Source of the DNA: Pseudonocardia alni
GTDB taxonomy: Bacteria > Actinomycetota > Actinomycetes > Mycobacteriales > Pseudonocardiaceae
NCBI RefSeq assembly: GCF_002813375.1
Contig: NZ_PHUJ01000003.1
Span: forward strand, 3,596,001 to 3,660,000
Direction: 5' to 3'
Length of the DNA: 64,000 nucleotides
Part shown: piece after piece, positions 15,469 to 24,659 of the stretch
Layout: each line of letters starts with the position of its first letter
How positions within the stretch are numbered: the stretch's first letter is position 1
Program-made: the position numbers and the translations under genes
The notes under the pieces: generated by a model
The model's database searches: none
What the model saw: the letters and a program-made list of their open reading frames with translations, nothing else
Told to the model about the DNA's origin: nothing

Positions 15469-17778
15469 GTGAGTACCGACAGCGCCGTGGACCGGACCGT
15501 GGGGGAGACGGACGTCCGTACGGTCGAGCTCAAGATCGACGGCATGACCTGCGCGGCCTGCGTCGGACGGGTCGAGCGCAAGCTCGGCAAGCTCGACGGC
15601 GTCGACGCGACCGTCAACCTCGCCACCGAGCGCGCGCTGGTCCGGTACCCGTCGGCGACCCCGGTCGCGACCCTGGTCGAGACGGTCCGCAAGGCCGGCT
15701 ACGGCGCCACCGAGATCCGCCCGACCGACACCGGCGACGAGGCCACCTCCGACGACACCGCGCTGCGCCGGCTGCGGACCCGGATGGCCGTCGCACTCAT
15801 CCTGTTCATCCCGCTGGCCGACCTGTCGCTGGCGATGTCGCTGGTCCCGTCGCTGCGCTTCCCCTACTGGCAGTGGGTGGTCGTCGCGCTGGCGCTGCCC
15901 GTCGTCGGCTGGGCGGCGTGGCCGTTCCACCGCACCGCCGTGCTGAACCTGCGCCACGGGACGACGTCGATGGACACCCTGGTCTCGCTCGGCGTGATCT
16001 CGGCGTCGGCCTGGTCGCTGGGGGAGATGGCCTTCCTCGACACCCGGCAGACCCTCACCGGGTGGGACGCGGTGCTGCACCCGTCCGGCCCGCTCTACCT
16101 CGAGGTCGCCGCCGGGGTCACGACGTTCGTGCTGGCCGGGCGGTACTTCGAGGCCCGCGCCCGCCGTACCGCCGGGCGTGTCATGCGCTCGCTCGCCGCG
16201 CTGGAGACCGACGAGGTCACCGTCCTGTCCGGGGGGACGGAGTCCCGCATCCCCGTGCGACGGCTGCGGGTGGGCGACCGGTTCCTGGTGCGGCCGGGCG
16301 AGCGGGTCGCCGCCGACGGCGTCGTCGAGACCGGGCGGGCCGCCGTCGACACGAGCGCGATGACCGGCGAGCCGGTCCCGGTCGAGGTCGGGCCGGGCGA
16401 CGCCGTCACCGGTGGCACGATCGCCGCGGGCGGGCGGCTGGTCGTCGTCGCCGAGCAGGTCGGCGCGGACACCCGGCTCGCCCGGATGATCGCGGCCGTC
16501 GAGCGCGCGCAGACCGAGAAGTCCGCGACGCAGCGGCTGGTCGACCGGGTGTCGTCGGTGTTCGTGCCGGTGGTGCTGGCGCTGGCGCTGCTCACCCTCG
16601 GGGGCTGGCTGCTGGCCGGCGCCGGCTGGGCCGGTGCGCTGGCGCCCGCGATCGCCGTGGTGATCATCGCCTGCCCCTGCGCGCTGGGGCTGGCGACGCC
16701 GACCGCGCTGATGGTCGCGACCGGCCGCGGCGCCGAGCTGGGGATCTTCGTGAAGGGGCACCGGGCGCTGGAGACCACCCGGGCCGCCGACACCGTCGTC
16801 CTCGACAAGACCGGCACGCTGACGACCGGGCGGATGGCCGTGGTCGAGGTCGCCGCCCTCCCGGGTACGGACGCGGCGCAGCTGCTGGCCCGCGCCGCCG
16901 CGGTCGAGAGCGGGTCCGAACACGCCATCGCCGCCGCGATCCGGGCCCACGCCGGACCGGACGTCCCGGCGGTGGAGGACTTCGTCGCGCTGCCCGGGCT
17001 CGGCGCCCGCGGCACCGTCGACGGCCGCACCGTCTCCGTCGGGCGTCCCCCGGAGGACACGGGCGCGCTCGCGTCGCGGCTCGCGGAGTGGGAGGCGGCC
17101 GGGCACACCGTCGTCGCCGTGCACGTCGACGACGCCCTCGCCGGGCTGGTCGCGCTGGCCGACCCGGTGAAGGAGTCCGCGCCGGTCGCGGTGGCCGAGC
17201 TCGTCGCGATGGGGCTGCGCCCGGTGCTGCTGACCGGTGACCGGCCCGCCGCCGCGCACGCCGTCGCCCGGGCCTGCGGGATCACCGAGGTCGTCGCCGG
17301 GGCGCTGCCCGACGGCAAGGTCGACCACGTCCGTGCGCTGCAGGGGCAGGGCCGCACCGTCGCCATGGTCGGCGACGGCGTGAACGACGCCGCCGCGCTC
17401 GCCGCGGCCGACCTGGGCATCGCCGTCGGCTCGGGCACCGACGTCGCCCTGGAGGCCGCCGACGTCGTGCTCGTGCGCGACGACCTGCGCGTGCTCCCGG
17501 CGACCGTCGAGCTCGCCCGCGCCACGATGGGCACCATCCGCGGGAACCTGTGGTGGGCGTTCGGCTACAACACCGCGGCGATCCCCATCGCCATGGCGGG
17601 CCTGCTGAACCCCCTGCTCGCCGGGGCTGCGATGGCGCTGTCGTCGTTCCTGGTCGTCACCAACAGCCTGCGGCTGCGGAAGGCGGCGAGCTGGGCCGAC
17701 GGAACCCTCGGCGGGACGCGCACCCCGGTCGGCGAGGAGTCGACCGACTACGTGGAGCCCACGGTCCACACCCCCTGA
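15469..17778 (+). CDS. copA: Copper-translocating P1B-type ATPase
   Basis: 769 residues. One N-terminal heavy-metal-binding domain (GMTCAACVGRVE, about residue 25), eight membrane helices with the ion motif IIACPCALG, phosphorylation site DKTGTLTTG and hinge GDGVNDAAAL. The late helices have YNTAAIPIAMAG and SSFLVVTNSLRLR, the Cu(I) (P1B-1) signature. The N-domain reads GSEHAIAAA, where most relatives have SEHP. It exports monovalent copper or loads cuproenzymes. Start is GTG 15469. The CopD-CtaG protein gene is close downstream on the other strand, consistent with a copper/oxidase theme. Confidence 0.93.
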   Translation: MSTDSAVDRTVGETDVRTVELKIDGMTCAACVGRVERKLGKLDGVDATVNLATERALVRYPSATPVATLVETVRKAGYGATEIRPTDTGDEATSDDTALRRLRTRMAVALILFIPLADLSLAMSLVPSLRFPYWQWVVVALALPVVGWAAWPFHRTAVLNLRHGTTSMDTLVSLGVISASAWSLGEMAFLDTRQTLTGWDAVLHPSGPLYLEVAAGVTTFVLAGRYFEARARRTAGRVMRSLAALETDEVTVLSGGTESRIPVRRLRVGDRFLVRPGERVAADGVVETGRAAVDTSAMTGEPVPVEVGPGDAVTGGTIAAGGRLVVVAEQVGADTRLARMIAAVERAQTEKSATQRLVDRVSSVFVPVVLALALLTLGGWLLAGAGWAGALAPAIAVVIIACPCALGLATPTALMVATGRGAELGIFVKGHRALETTRAADTVVLDKTGTLTTGRMAVVEVAALPGTDAAQLLARAAAVESGSEHAIAAAIRAHAGPDVPAVEDFVALPGLGARGTVDGRTVSVGRPPEDTGALASRLAEWEAAGHTVVAVHVDDALAGLVALADPVKESAPVAVAELVAMGLRPVLLTGDRPAAAHAVARACGITEVVAGALPDGKVDHVRALQGQGRTVAMVGDGVNDAAALAAADLGIAVGSGTDVALEAADVVLVRDDLRVLPATVELARATMGTIRGNLWWAFGYNTAAIPIAMAGLLNPLLAGAAMALSSFLVVTNSLRLRKAASWADGTLGGTRTPVGEESTDYVEPTVHTP

Positions 17779-17785
17779 CGGGTCC

Positions 17786-17809
17786 CCACACCCGTCGCAG
17801 CGGGTGTGG
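17786..17809 (+). terminator. Hairpin terminator after the copper ATPase
   Basis: CCACACCCG (17786-17794) pairs perfectly with 17801-17809 around a 6-nt loop, eight bases after the stop. Confidence 0.65.
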
Positions 17810-17971
17810 ACGGCCGCCGGAGGGTGTGGGCGGGCGCGGTCGCCGGAATACGGCGACCCGTCACGCGGCTGATCCGGGGGTGACCGCACCCCTGCCCGAT
17901 GCGATCGACACCCGCCTCGACCGGATGCCGGCCGGTCGGAGTGGCAGCTGCGGCGGTCCCGCCGCTCCCGG

Positions 17972-18121
17972 GTGACCGACGGCGCGATGGCCACGGTGCT
18001 CCGCGACGCCACCGGGTCAGTCTTCCTGCACGAGGGCCGCGCCCCGGTCCGCACGACGACCGGCTGCTGGACGACCGTCGCGGCGGGGGAGCTCGTCCTG
18101 GTCCCGCGGCCGGGGACCTGA
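17972..18121 (+). CDS. Possible 49-residue protein, unknown
   Basis: The frame GTG 17972 to TGA 18121 has G or C at nearly every third position, as real genes here do. The product (starting VTDGAMATVLRDATGSVFLH) has a beta-rich look with no known motif. No clear ribosome site is visible, and upstream frames are broken, so it may be the remnant of a larger gene. Confidence 0.3.
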   Translation: MTDGAMATVLRDATGSVFLHEGRAPVRTTTGCWTTVAAGELVLVPRPGT

Positions 18122-18221
18122 AGGTCCGCGGCGAGGACGGGGCTGGCCTCGCCGCCGTCGTGTTCGCCGGGCCTGACCCGGCTGAGGGCGACCGCCGCGA
18201 CGGCGTGAGCGCGACCGGCGC

Positions 18222-20258
18222 TCAGCCGCCCCGGCGCATCTGCTCCAGCATCGCGTTGTAGGCCTTCAGCTCGGCGTCGTCGTCCCGCTCGGCCTGCCGG
18301 TCCTTGCGGGCCGCCTCCCGGGAGTCGTCGCGCGACCACTGCACCACCAGCGTGACCATCACCAGCAGCATCGGGATCTCGCCCGTCGCCCAGGCGATGC
18401 CGCCGCCGGTGCGCTGGTCGTCGAGCAGGTCCAGCCACGGCAGCCCGACCTGGCGGTAGAAGTTCTCCCCCAGCACCGTCGAGGAGCTCATCACCGCGAC
18501 GCCGAAGAACGCGTGGAACGGCATCGTCGCGAGCATGACCGCGAGCCGCCCCAGGTGCGGCAGCCGGTGCGGGGCGGCGTCGACGCCGATCAGCGGCCAG
18601 AAGAACAGGTAGCCGGCCAGCACGAAGTGCAGGTTCATCAGCTGGTGGGTCCAGTGGAACCGCAGCGCCCCGTCGAACAGCGGGGTGAAGTACAGGACGT
18701 AGAACGAGCCGACGAACAGCACCGCCGCGAACGCCGGGTGGGTCATGACCTTCGCGACGCGCGAGTGCACCGCGGCGAGCAGCCACTCGCGCGGGCCGGG
18801 TGGGTTGCCGCGGCCCGCCGGGCGCAGCACCCGCAGCGCGAGCGTGACCGCGCCGCCGAGGCTCAGCAGGATCGGCGCGAGCATGTTCAGCGTCATGTGG
18901 CTGATCATGTGGACGCTGAACATGGACGGGGAGTAGAAGCCCAGCCCCGACGACGTCGCCAGCAGCAACGTCGCGCAGCCCAGCAGCCAGGCGACGGTGC
19001 GGCCGACCGGCCACACCACCCCGCGGGACGCGAGCCGGCGCACGGCCACCAGGTACAGCCCGGCCAGCACCAGCGCACCGGTGCCGAACAGCAGGTTCCA
19101 GCGCCAGTCGGTCAGCACCGTGAGCGCGGAGAACGGCCGGTCGATGTCCCAGCCGATCAGGGTCTGCAGCGCCGAGTCGTCGGCGACGACGAACCGCGGC
19201 GGCACCAGCCGGATGCTCGCGACGCCCAGCGTCGCCACCACAGCCCCCAGCACCGCGACCACCGGCAGCAGCCGGCCCGGGACCGGTCCGCCCGGGGCGG
19301 CGACGAGCCCGCGGACCAGAAGCGCGGTCAGCGGGACCAGGGCCGCGAGCAGCACCGCGACGACCACGGCGACCCGCACGTAGGCCGACCCGCCGAGCGG
19401 CCCGGCGTCGGTCACCACCAACTGGAAGATGAGCTCACCGGCCAGGTACACGACCCCGCCGACGGCGAGCAGCCCGCGGACCCGGCCCACGGTCCGTCCC
19501 TCGACGACGCCGCCGTGCGCGCGGAACGCGGCCAGCGCGGCGACCAGCCCGAGCCAGGCGGTCCCGGCGACGGCGCGCAGCACGTTCGCGTCGCCGCTCC
19601 AGTCGTGCCCGGCTCCGGTCGCGGCCGGGTGGACCGCGGCGGGTACCGCCATCGCGCACGCGGCGACCAGGCCGAGCGCGGCGACGGCCTTCCAGCTCAG
19701 CGAGAACGCCGCCCCGAGGGCGACGAGCAGCAGCAGCGCCCCCGCGAGCGCCCAGCCCAGCGGCTCCTCGATCGTCGCGGCGGCGCCGAGCCACCCGAAC
19801 GGGCCCACCGACGCCAGGACACCGGGGGAGTTGCCGGTCATGTCGGCCACCGACAGCCAGCCCGCGGCGATCGCCGACACCCCGGCGACGGTGGCGGCCA
19901 GGGTGCCCCGGCGCAGCGCGCGGTAGCCGTGGACGTCGACCGTCCCGGACCTCTGCGGCGCCGCGACCAGGCCGCCGACCAGCAGCGACCCGGCGGCGAG
20001 CGCGGTCGCGGCGACGGCCAGGACCTTCGCGACGACCGTCGCGGCCTTCAGGCCCGGCTCGGGCACCGGCAGCCCGCTCTGCCGCCAGAAGCCGTCGTCG
20101 CCGATCGAGACGGCGACCGCGACGCCGGCGCACAGCAGCACCAGGGCGACCGTGAGCGCGGTCAGGAGGGCACGGCGGTCGCGCCGCGCCGGCACCGCCG
20201 GTGCGGGCTGCGCACCACCGGCCGCATCGGTCGTCGCCTGCTCCGTGCTCGCGCTCAC
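18222..20258 (-). CDS. CopD-CtaG fusion: copper-resistance D domain plus cytochrome c oxidase assembly domain
   Basis: 678 residues with about 14-16 hydrophobic helices. The N-terminal half resembles CopD copper-uptake membrane proteins. The C-terminal half matches CtaG_caa3, with HMISHMTLNMLAPILLSLGG, HWTHQLMNLHFVLAGYLFFW and the late HAFFGVAVM stretch giving conserved histidines for copper. A short charged tail follows. Fused CopD-CtaG proteins are typical of actinobacteria and are thought to deliver copper to the Cu-A/Cu-B sites of the oxidase. Start is GTG 20258 with GGAGGGG upstream. Confidence 0.88.
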   Translation of the reverse strand: MSASTEQATTDAAGGAQPAPAVPARRDRRALLTALTVALVLLCAGVAVAVSIGDDGFWRQSGLPVPEPGLKAATVVAKVLAVAATALAAGSLLVGGLVAAPQRSGTVDVHGYRALRRGTLAATVAGVSAIAAGWLSVADMTGNSPGVLASVGPFGWLGAAATIEEPLGWALAGALLLLVALGAAFSLSWKAVAALGLVAACAMAVPAAVHPAATGAGHDWSGDANVLRAVAGTAWLGLVAALAAFRAHGGVVEGRTVGRVRGLLAVGGVVYLAGELIFQLVVTDAGPLGGSAYVRVAVVVAVLLAALVPLTALLVRGLVAAPGGPVPGRLLPVVAVLGAVVATLGVASIRLVPPRFVVADDSALQTLIGWDIDRPFSALTVLTDWRWNLLFGTGALVLAGLYLVAVRRLASRGVVWPVGRTVAWLLGCATLLLATSSGLGFYSPSMFSVHMISHMTLNMLAPILLSLGGAVTLALRVLRPAGRGNPPGPREWLLAAVHSRVAKVMTHPAFAAVLFVGSFYVLYFTPLFDGALRFHWTHQLMNLHFVLAGYLFFWPLIGVDAAPHRLPHLGRLAVMLATMPFHAFFGVAVMSSSTVLGENFYRQVGLPWLDLLDDQRTGGGIAWATGEIPMLLVMVTLVVQWSRDDSREAARKDRQAERDDDAELKAYNAMLEQMRRGG

Positions 20259-20363
20259 CGAGAACCCCTCCGCAGGTGGTCACCGGGCACGTACCGCGCC
20301 CGTGTCACCTCCGATGGTCCCCGCCCGGCCCGGCGCGCGCCGCACCGGGTCGGACGGGTCACG

Positions 20364-21947
20364 TCAGTTCCCGGTGATCCCGGACCACCAGCGCTGGATC
20401 GACTCCCAGAAACCCTGCGCGCCCTGACCGATCTGGTCGGGGTCGGGCAGGTTCGACGGGAGCGACGGCAGCTCGCTCGGCAGCGACGGCAGGTTCGACG
20501 GGAGCGAGGGCAGACCCGACGGCAGACCCGGGATGTTGCTCGGCAGCTGGATGCCGCCGTCGTTCTCGCTGGTCGGGGCCTCGGTCGTCGTCTCGGTGGT
20601 GGGCGGTGCGCTGGTCTCGGTGGTCGGCGGGGCCTGGGTGTCGGAGTCGTCGTTCCCGAACAGCAGGAACCCGAGGAGCAGGACCAGCAGCGCGACGACG
20701 AGCGCGCCGATCGCGATCCATTTCCCGATCCCCGACGAGCCGAGGTCACGCGGCTCCGGCTCCGGCTCCGGTGCGACGACCGGCGGAGCGACGGCGGCCG
20801 GCTCGGAGAGGATCTCGGCGACGCGGCGGGCGTCCGGGCGTCGCTGCGGGTCGGTCGCGGTGGACCGGTCGATCGCCGTCCGCACCGGTTCGGGCACGTC
20901 CGCGGGCACCACCGGGGCGCGGTTCACGCGCTCGGCGGCGCCCTGCAGCCCCTGGCCCTGGTACTCCTGCCGCCCGGTCCAGGCCTCCAGCAGCACGAGG
21001 CCGAGCGCGTACACGTCGGTCGGCGGCCCGACCGGTCGGCCCTGGACCTGCTCCGGCGACAGGTACGCCGGTGTCCCGATGATCTCGCCGGCCGCGGTGT
21101 GGCCGTCGGCGCCGAGCAGGGCGGCGATGCCGAAGTCGGCGAGCCGGGCCCGGCCGTCGGAGTCGACGAGGATGTTCGACGGCTTGATGTCGCGGTGTGT
21201 GACGCCCTGCGAGTGGACGTAGGCCAGGGTCTGGGCGACCTCGGTGCCGATCCGTCGGATGTCCTCGGGCGGCAGGTCCTCGCGGGCGATGACGTCCTTG
21301 AGCGTGGGCCCGTCGACGAGTTCCATGACCAGGTAGGCGCGGTCGGCCTCGACGGCGAAGTCGTGCACCGCGACCAGCCCCGGGTGGCGCAGGTTCGCCA
21401 TGACCTGCGCCTCCTGCTCGAAGCGCTGGTCGGCGCTCGGGTCGTCGGCCGCACCGAAGATCTTTACCGCGACCGGCCGGTTGAGCCGGGTGTCGGTGGC
21501 CCGGTGCACGTCGGACATCCCGCCCTGGCCGAGCAGCCCCTCCAGCCGGTACCGGCCGCCGAGCAGCTCGGGCTCGGTGATGGGGGCGGGCATCATCCGG
21601 GTCGCGTCCGGGCGCGACGGGCGCGGCGCGCCGTGGGCGGCGGTCGGCGGGGCGCCGAGGTGGTGGGTCGGGGCCTCGCCGGGCCCGAGGCGCCGGGTGC
21701 CGTCCGCGGGGGCACCGGGGCCCGGGCGGCCGGGGCCGTGGGGCGGGCCGACCCGGCGGGTGGCGTCCGGCGCGTTGCTGCGGGTCGACGGGTCGTCGTC
21801 GGCACGCCGCGGCGCGGGCCGGGTACCGCCGACGCGACGGGTGGGGTCGGGCGCGGGGGCGCCCGGCGGCCGCTGCCGGCGGTTCCCCGTCCGCCACGGG
21901 TCGGACGCATCCCTGCGGGTGCGCTCCGGATCGTCGCCGCGGGTCAC
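20364..21947 (-). CDS. Membrane-bound serine/threonine protein kinase (PknB type)
   Basis: 527 residues. Residues about 131-390 form the kinase domain: LLGQGGMSDVHRA P-loop, VAVKIF lysine, HRDIKPSN catalytic loop, ADFG and the GTPAYLSPEQ activation end. One membrane helix lies at about 407-428. The outer part has a Thr-rich linker and then repeated LPS/LPSN proline motifs (about residues 465-500) in place of PASTA domains. The N-terminal 125 residues are disordered and carry T-R-R-[VL]-G repeats at T36, T63 and T84, plausible autophosphorylation and FHA-docking sites. Start is GTG 21947. Confidence 0.92.
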   Translation of the reverse strand: MTRGDDPERTRRDASDPWRTGNRRQRPPGAPAPDPTRRVGGTRPAPRRADDDPSTRSNAPDATRRVGPPHGPGRPGPGAPADGTRRLGPGEAPTHHLGAPPTAAHGAPRPSRPDATRMMPAPITEPELLGGRYRLEGLLGQGGMSDVHRATDTRLNRPVAVKIFGAADDPSADQRFEQEAQVMANLRHPGLVAVHDFAVEADRAYLVMELVDGPTLKDVIAREDLPPEDIRRIGTEVAQTLAYVHSQGVTHRDIKPSNILVDSDGRARLADFGIAALLGADGHTAAGEIIGTPAYLSPEQVQGRPVGPPTDVYALGLVLLEAWTGRQEYQGQGLQGAAERVNRAPVVPADVPEPVRTAIDRSTATDPQRRPDARRVAEILSEPAAVAPPVVAPEPEPEPRDLGSSGIGKWIAIGALVVALLVLLLGFLLFGNDDSDTQAPPTTETSAPPTTETTTEAPTSENDGGIQLPSNIPGLPSGLPSLPSNLPSLPSELPSLPSNLPDPDQIGQGAQGFWESIQRWWSGITGN

Positions 21948-22104
21948 GGGCCCTCCCGGTCTGGTGGTGCAGCCGGGCCGCGGGCGCGCGCACCGGCCGT
22001 CCGCCGTCGTGGCGGACCTCCTGGCGGCGACCGTACCGTCCGGAGCCGGTCACCCCGGTGGACGGCGCGCTGCCACCACCCGGTGATCCTGCGGTCCGGA
22101 GACC

Positions 22105-23388
22105 TCAGCGCGCCGTGACCGGTGTGCGCAGGTCGGCCGCGGGGAACGGGGGCCGGTCGTCGAGGCGGACCGACAGCTTCCCGGCGGCCCGCCAGGCACG
22201 GGCGGTCAGGTCGCGGTCCTCGTCGGTCACGAGGTTGCCCATCACCCGCAGCGCGACGGTCATCAGTGCCCGCGACCGCATCCCGACCGGCCCGGCCAGC
22301 GGCAGCAGTCGCGGGATCGTGATCAGCCCGGCGAGCCGCCGCGCGATCGAGAACGCCAGGCCGTAGTGCGAGCGCAGGGTCGCGGGCCAGGCGCGGTCCA
22401 GGTCGGCGCCCGACGCGAGCAGCTCCGCGACGAGCCGGCCGGTCTCCAGGCCGTAGTCGATGCCCTCCCCGTTGAGCGGGTTCACGCAGCCCGCCGCGTC
22501 GCCGACCAGCGCCCAGTTCGGCCCGGCGACGCCGGACACCGCCCCGCCCATCGGCAGCAGCGCGGAGCGGACCAGCTCGACCTCCGGGCCGAGCTCCCAC
22601 TCGGCGCGGCGCGCGTTCGCGTAGTGGTCGATCAGGCCGCGCAGCTTGATGTTCGCCGGGCGCCGGTCGGTGGCCAGGGTGCCGACGCCGATGTTGACCC
22701 GGCCGTCGTTCAGCGGGAACAGCCAGCCGTACCCGGCCAGGACCTCGTCGGCCTCGCCGCGCAGCTCCAGGTGCGAGCTGATCCACGGGTCGTCGTGCCG
22801 GCCGGAGCTGACGTAGCCGCGGGCGGCGACGCCGTAGGCGGTGTCCTGGTGCCACTCCCGGCCCAGCACCCGCCCGAGCGTGGAGCGCGCCCCGTCGGCG
22901 ACGACGAGCCTGCGGCACCGGACGGAGCGGCCGTCGTCGAACAGCACGGAGTCGACCCGGCCCCCGGCGAACGTCACGTCGACGGCCTTGGCGCCCTCCA
23001 TCGGGGTCACGCCGGCCTCCAGGGCGACCCGGCGGATGCCCGCGTCGAGCTCGGTGCGCGGGATCGCCGAGCCGTGCGCCGGCAGCGACCCGCCCGGCCA
23101 CGGCAGCTCCAGGACCTGCCCGAACCCGTGCGCGCGCAGCCCCTGGTTGGTGCCGTGCGAGTCGACCCAGCCACCGAGGCCCAGGTGCCCCAGCTCGGCG
23201 ATCGCGCGCGGGGTCAGCCCGTCACCGCAGGCCTTGTCGCGGGGGAAGGTGGCGGAGTCGGCGAGGACGACGTCGAGCCCGTGCCGGGCCGCCCACGCCG
23301 CCGCCGCCGACCCGGCCGGTCCCGCCCCGACGACGAGCACGTCGGTGGAGTCCGGAGTGGTGGCGGGCGGGACGGGGCCGGTGCGCAT
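22105..23388 (-). CDS. menJ: Menaquinone reductase / geranylgeranyl-reductase-family flavoprotein
   Basis: 427 residues. The FAD Rossmann motif DVLVVGAGPAGSAAA is at residues 17-31, followed by FPRDKACGDGLTPRA, a signature of geranylgeranyl reductase family enzymes, and GDAAGCVNPLNGEGIDYG, the second FAD site. Strong similarity of layout to mycobacterial MenJ, which saturates one isoprene unit of menaquinone. Isoprenoid (archaeal-type lipid or carotenoid) reduction is an alternative. It is divergent from mntA; an 80-bp gap holds both promoters. Confidence 0.85.
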   Translation of the reverse strand: MRTGPVPPATTPDSTDVLVVGAGPAGSAAAAWAARHGLDVVLADSATFPRDKACGDGLTPRAIAELGHLGLGGWVDSHGTNQGLRAHGFGQVLELPWPGGSLPAHGSAIPRTELDAGIRRVALEAGVTPMEGAKAVDVTFAGGRVDSVLFDDGRSVRCRRLVVADGARSTLGRVLGREWHQDTAYGVAARGYVSSGRHDDPWISSHLELRGEADEVLAGYGWLFPLNDGRVNIGVGTLATDRRPANIKLRGLIDHYANARRAEWELGPEVELVRSALLPMGGAVSGVAGPNWALVGDAAGCVNPLNGEGIDYGLETGRLVAELLASGADLDRAWPATLRSHYGLAFSIARRLAGLITIPRLLPLAGPVGMRSRALMTVALRVMGNLVTDEDRDLTARAWRAAGKLSVRLDDRPPFPAADLRTPVTAR

Positions 23389-23468
23389 GACCCCAGTGTC
23401 GCAACCCGGCTGGGCCGCCGCCGCCGAGCGTGCCCCCGGTCACGACCGGGGCCGCTACCGTGGCACCC

Positions 23469-23867
23469 GTGATCGGACCGCAGACACAGGACCCGGCCCG
23501 GCTCGACGCCGTCCGGGTGGTGGCGGCCCGGGTACCGGGACTGACGCTCCTGCTCCTGCACGGGTCGCGCAGCCGCGGTCAGGAGCATGCCGGGTCGGAC
23601 TGGGACCTGGGCTATCGCGGCGACGCCGACCCGGCCACGCTGCTCGACGCGGTCGCGTCGGCGCTGGGTACGGACGCCGTCGACCTCGTCGACCTCGACC
23701 GGGCCACTGCGCTGCTCCGGTACGAGGCAGCCCGCGACGGCGTCGCCCTGTACACGTCCGGCGACGCGTATCGCGACTTCGTGCTGGAGGCCACCCGCTT
23801 CTGGTGCGACGCCGGTCCCGTGATCCGGCGTGCTCAGCAGGACGTCCTCGCGGGGCTCGGGCGGTGA
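23469..23867 (+). CDS. mntA: MntA-like nucleotidyltransferase antitoxin
   Basis: 132 residues from GTG 23469. The minimal nucleotidyltransferase motif GSX10DXD is exact: GSRSRGQEHAGSDWD, with a further acidic residue in VDLVDLDR. Proteins of this kind AMPylate the partner HepT toxin on a tyrosine and thereby neutralise it. The gene overlaps hepT by 4 bp (GTGA). GTG 23460 is an alternative start. Confidence 0.85.
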   Translation: MIGPQTQDPARLDAVRVVAARVPGLTLLLLHGSRSRGQEHAGSDWDLGYRGDADPATLLDAVASALGTDAVDLVDLDRATALLRYEAARDGVALYTSGDAYRDFVLEATRFWCDAGPVIRRAQQDVLAGLGR

Positions 23868-24283
23868 GCGGGGCGATCCGGCCGGAACTGCTCGCCGAGC
23901 GCGCGGCGACGGTCCGCCGGCACCTCGACCGTGTGCGGGACCGGCTGCCGTCGGACCCGGACGGGCTGGCCCCGATGACCGACGCGACCGACGCCGTCGT
24001 CCTGCACCTGTGGCAGGCCATCCAGGTCGTCATCGACATGGCGGTGTCGGCCTGCGTCACATCGGGGCTCGGCTCGCCGCCCACCTACGGTGACGCGTTC
24101 CGCCTGCTCGGGAGGCACGGCGTCGTCGAGACCGGACTGGCGGACCGGCTGGCCAGGGCGGCCGCGTTCCGCAACCTACTGGTCCACGCCTACGGCGAGC
24201 TCGACCTGCGCCGGGTCCACACCATCGCCTCGCAGGGCCCTGCCGACCTGCTCGCGTTCCTGGCGGCGCTGCGCGACGCGTGA
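23864..24283 (+). CDS. hepT: HepT-like HEPN toxin (DUF86)
   Basis: 139 residues, all helical. The HEPN RNase motif RX4HXY is present exactly as RNLLVHAY near residue 105, with the target tyrosine for AMPylation. Upstream sequence (LWQAIQVVIDMAVSA) is the typical dimer helix. Together with the overlapping nucleotidyltransferase it forms a type VII toxin-antitoxin pair. The order here is antitoxin first. Confidence 0.87.
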   Translation: MSGAIRPELLAERAATVRRHLDRVRDRLPSDPDGLAPMTDATDAVVLHLWQAIQVVIDMAVSACVTSGLGSPPTYGDAFRLLGRHGVVETGLADRLARAAAFRNLLVHAYGELDLRRVHTIASQGPADLLAFLAALRDA

Positions 24284-24290
24284 ACTCCGG

Positions 24291-24659
24291 TCACGACCGG
24301 GTCAGGTGCCAGAGGATCACGTCGTGGGCGTGGCGGGCCTTGTCGTCGCCGCGGAAGGCCACCTCGTGCACGGCCGCCCCGACGGTGATCGCGATCTGGC
24401 CGGAGCTCGCGAACCGGCCCAGCAGGTTCCGATCGGCGACGAACGAGACCGAGGAGATCCGGCCGTAGGGGATCGAGGTGATCGCGGTGCGCTTGCCGAC
24501 GAAGGAGTTGTCCTGCAGGACCGCCCGCAGGTCGGTGAGGCCGAGGAAGCCGGTGCCGGCACCGATCGCGTCGTAGACGGCGATGATCCGCTCGCCCTCC
24601 AGCAGGCCGGCGGCGACCTTGTCGAGCTGGTCGCGCTTGTCGAAGACGGGTTCGCTCAT
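24291..24659 (-). CDS. Bacterial PH-domain protein
   Basis: 122 residues. It resembles the bPH_1 fold (PF08000): repeated beta strands around GLLEGERIIAVYD, GFLGLTDLRAVL, YGRISSVSF and the C-terminal helix HAHDVILWHL. Such proteins are small cytosolic oligomers of unclear role. ATG 24659 overlaps the stop of the upstream membrane-protein gene by 4 bp, so it is the last gene of the molybdoenzyme operon, or at least coupled to it. Confidence 0.75.
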   Translation of the reverse strand: MSEPVFDKRDQLDKVAAGLLEGERIIAVYDAIGAGTGFLGLTDLRAVLQDNSFVGKRTAITSIPYGRISSVSFVADRNLLGRFASSGQIAITVGAAVHEVAFRGDDKARHAHDVILWHLTRS

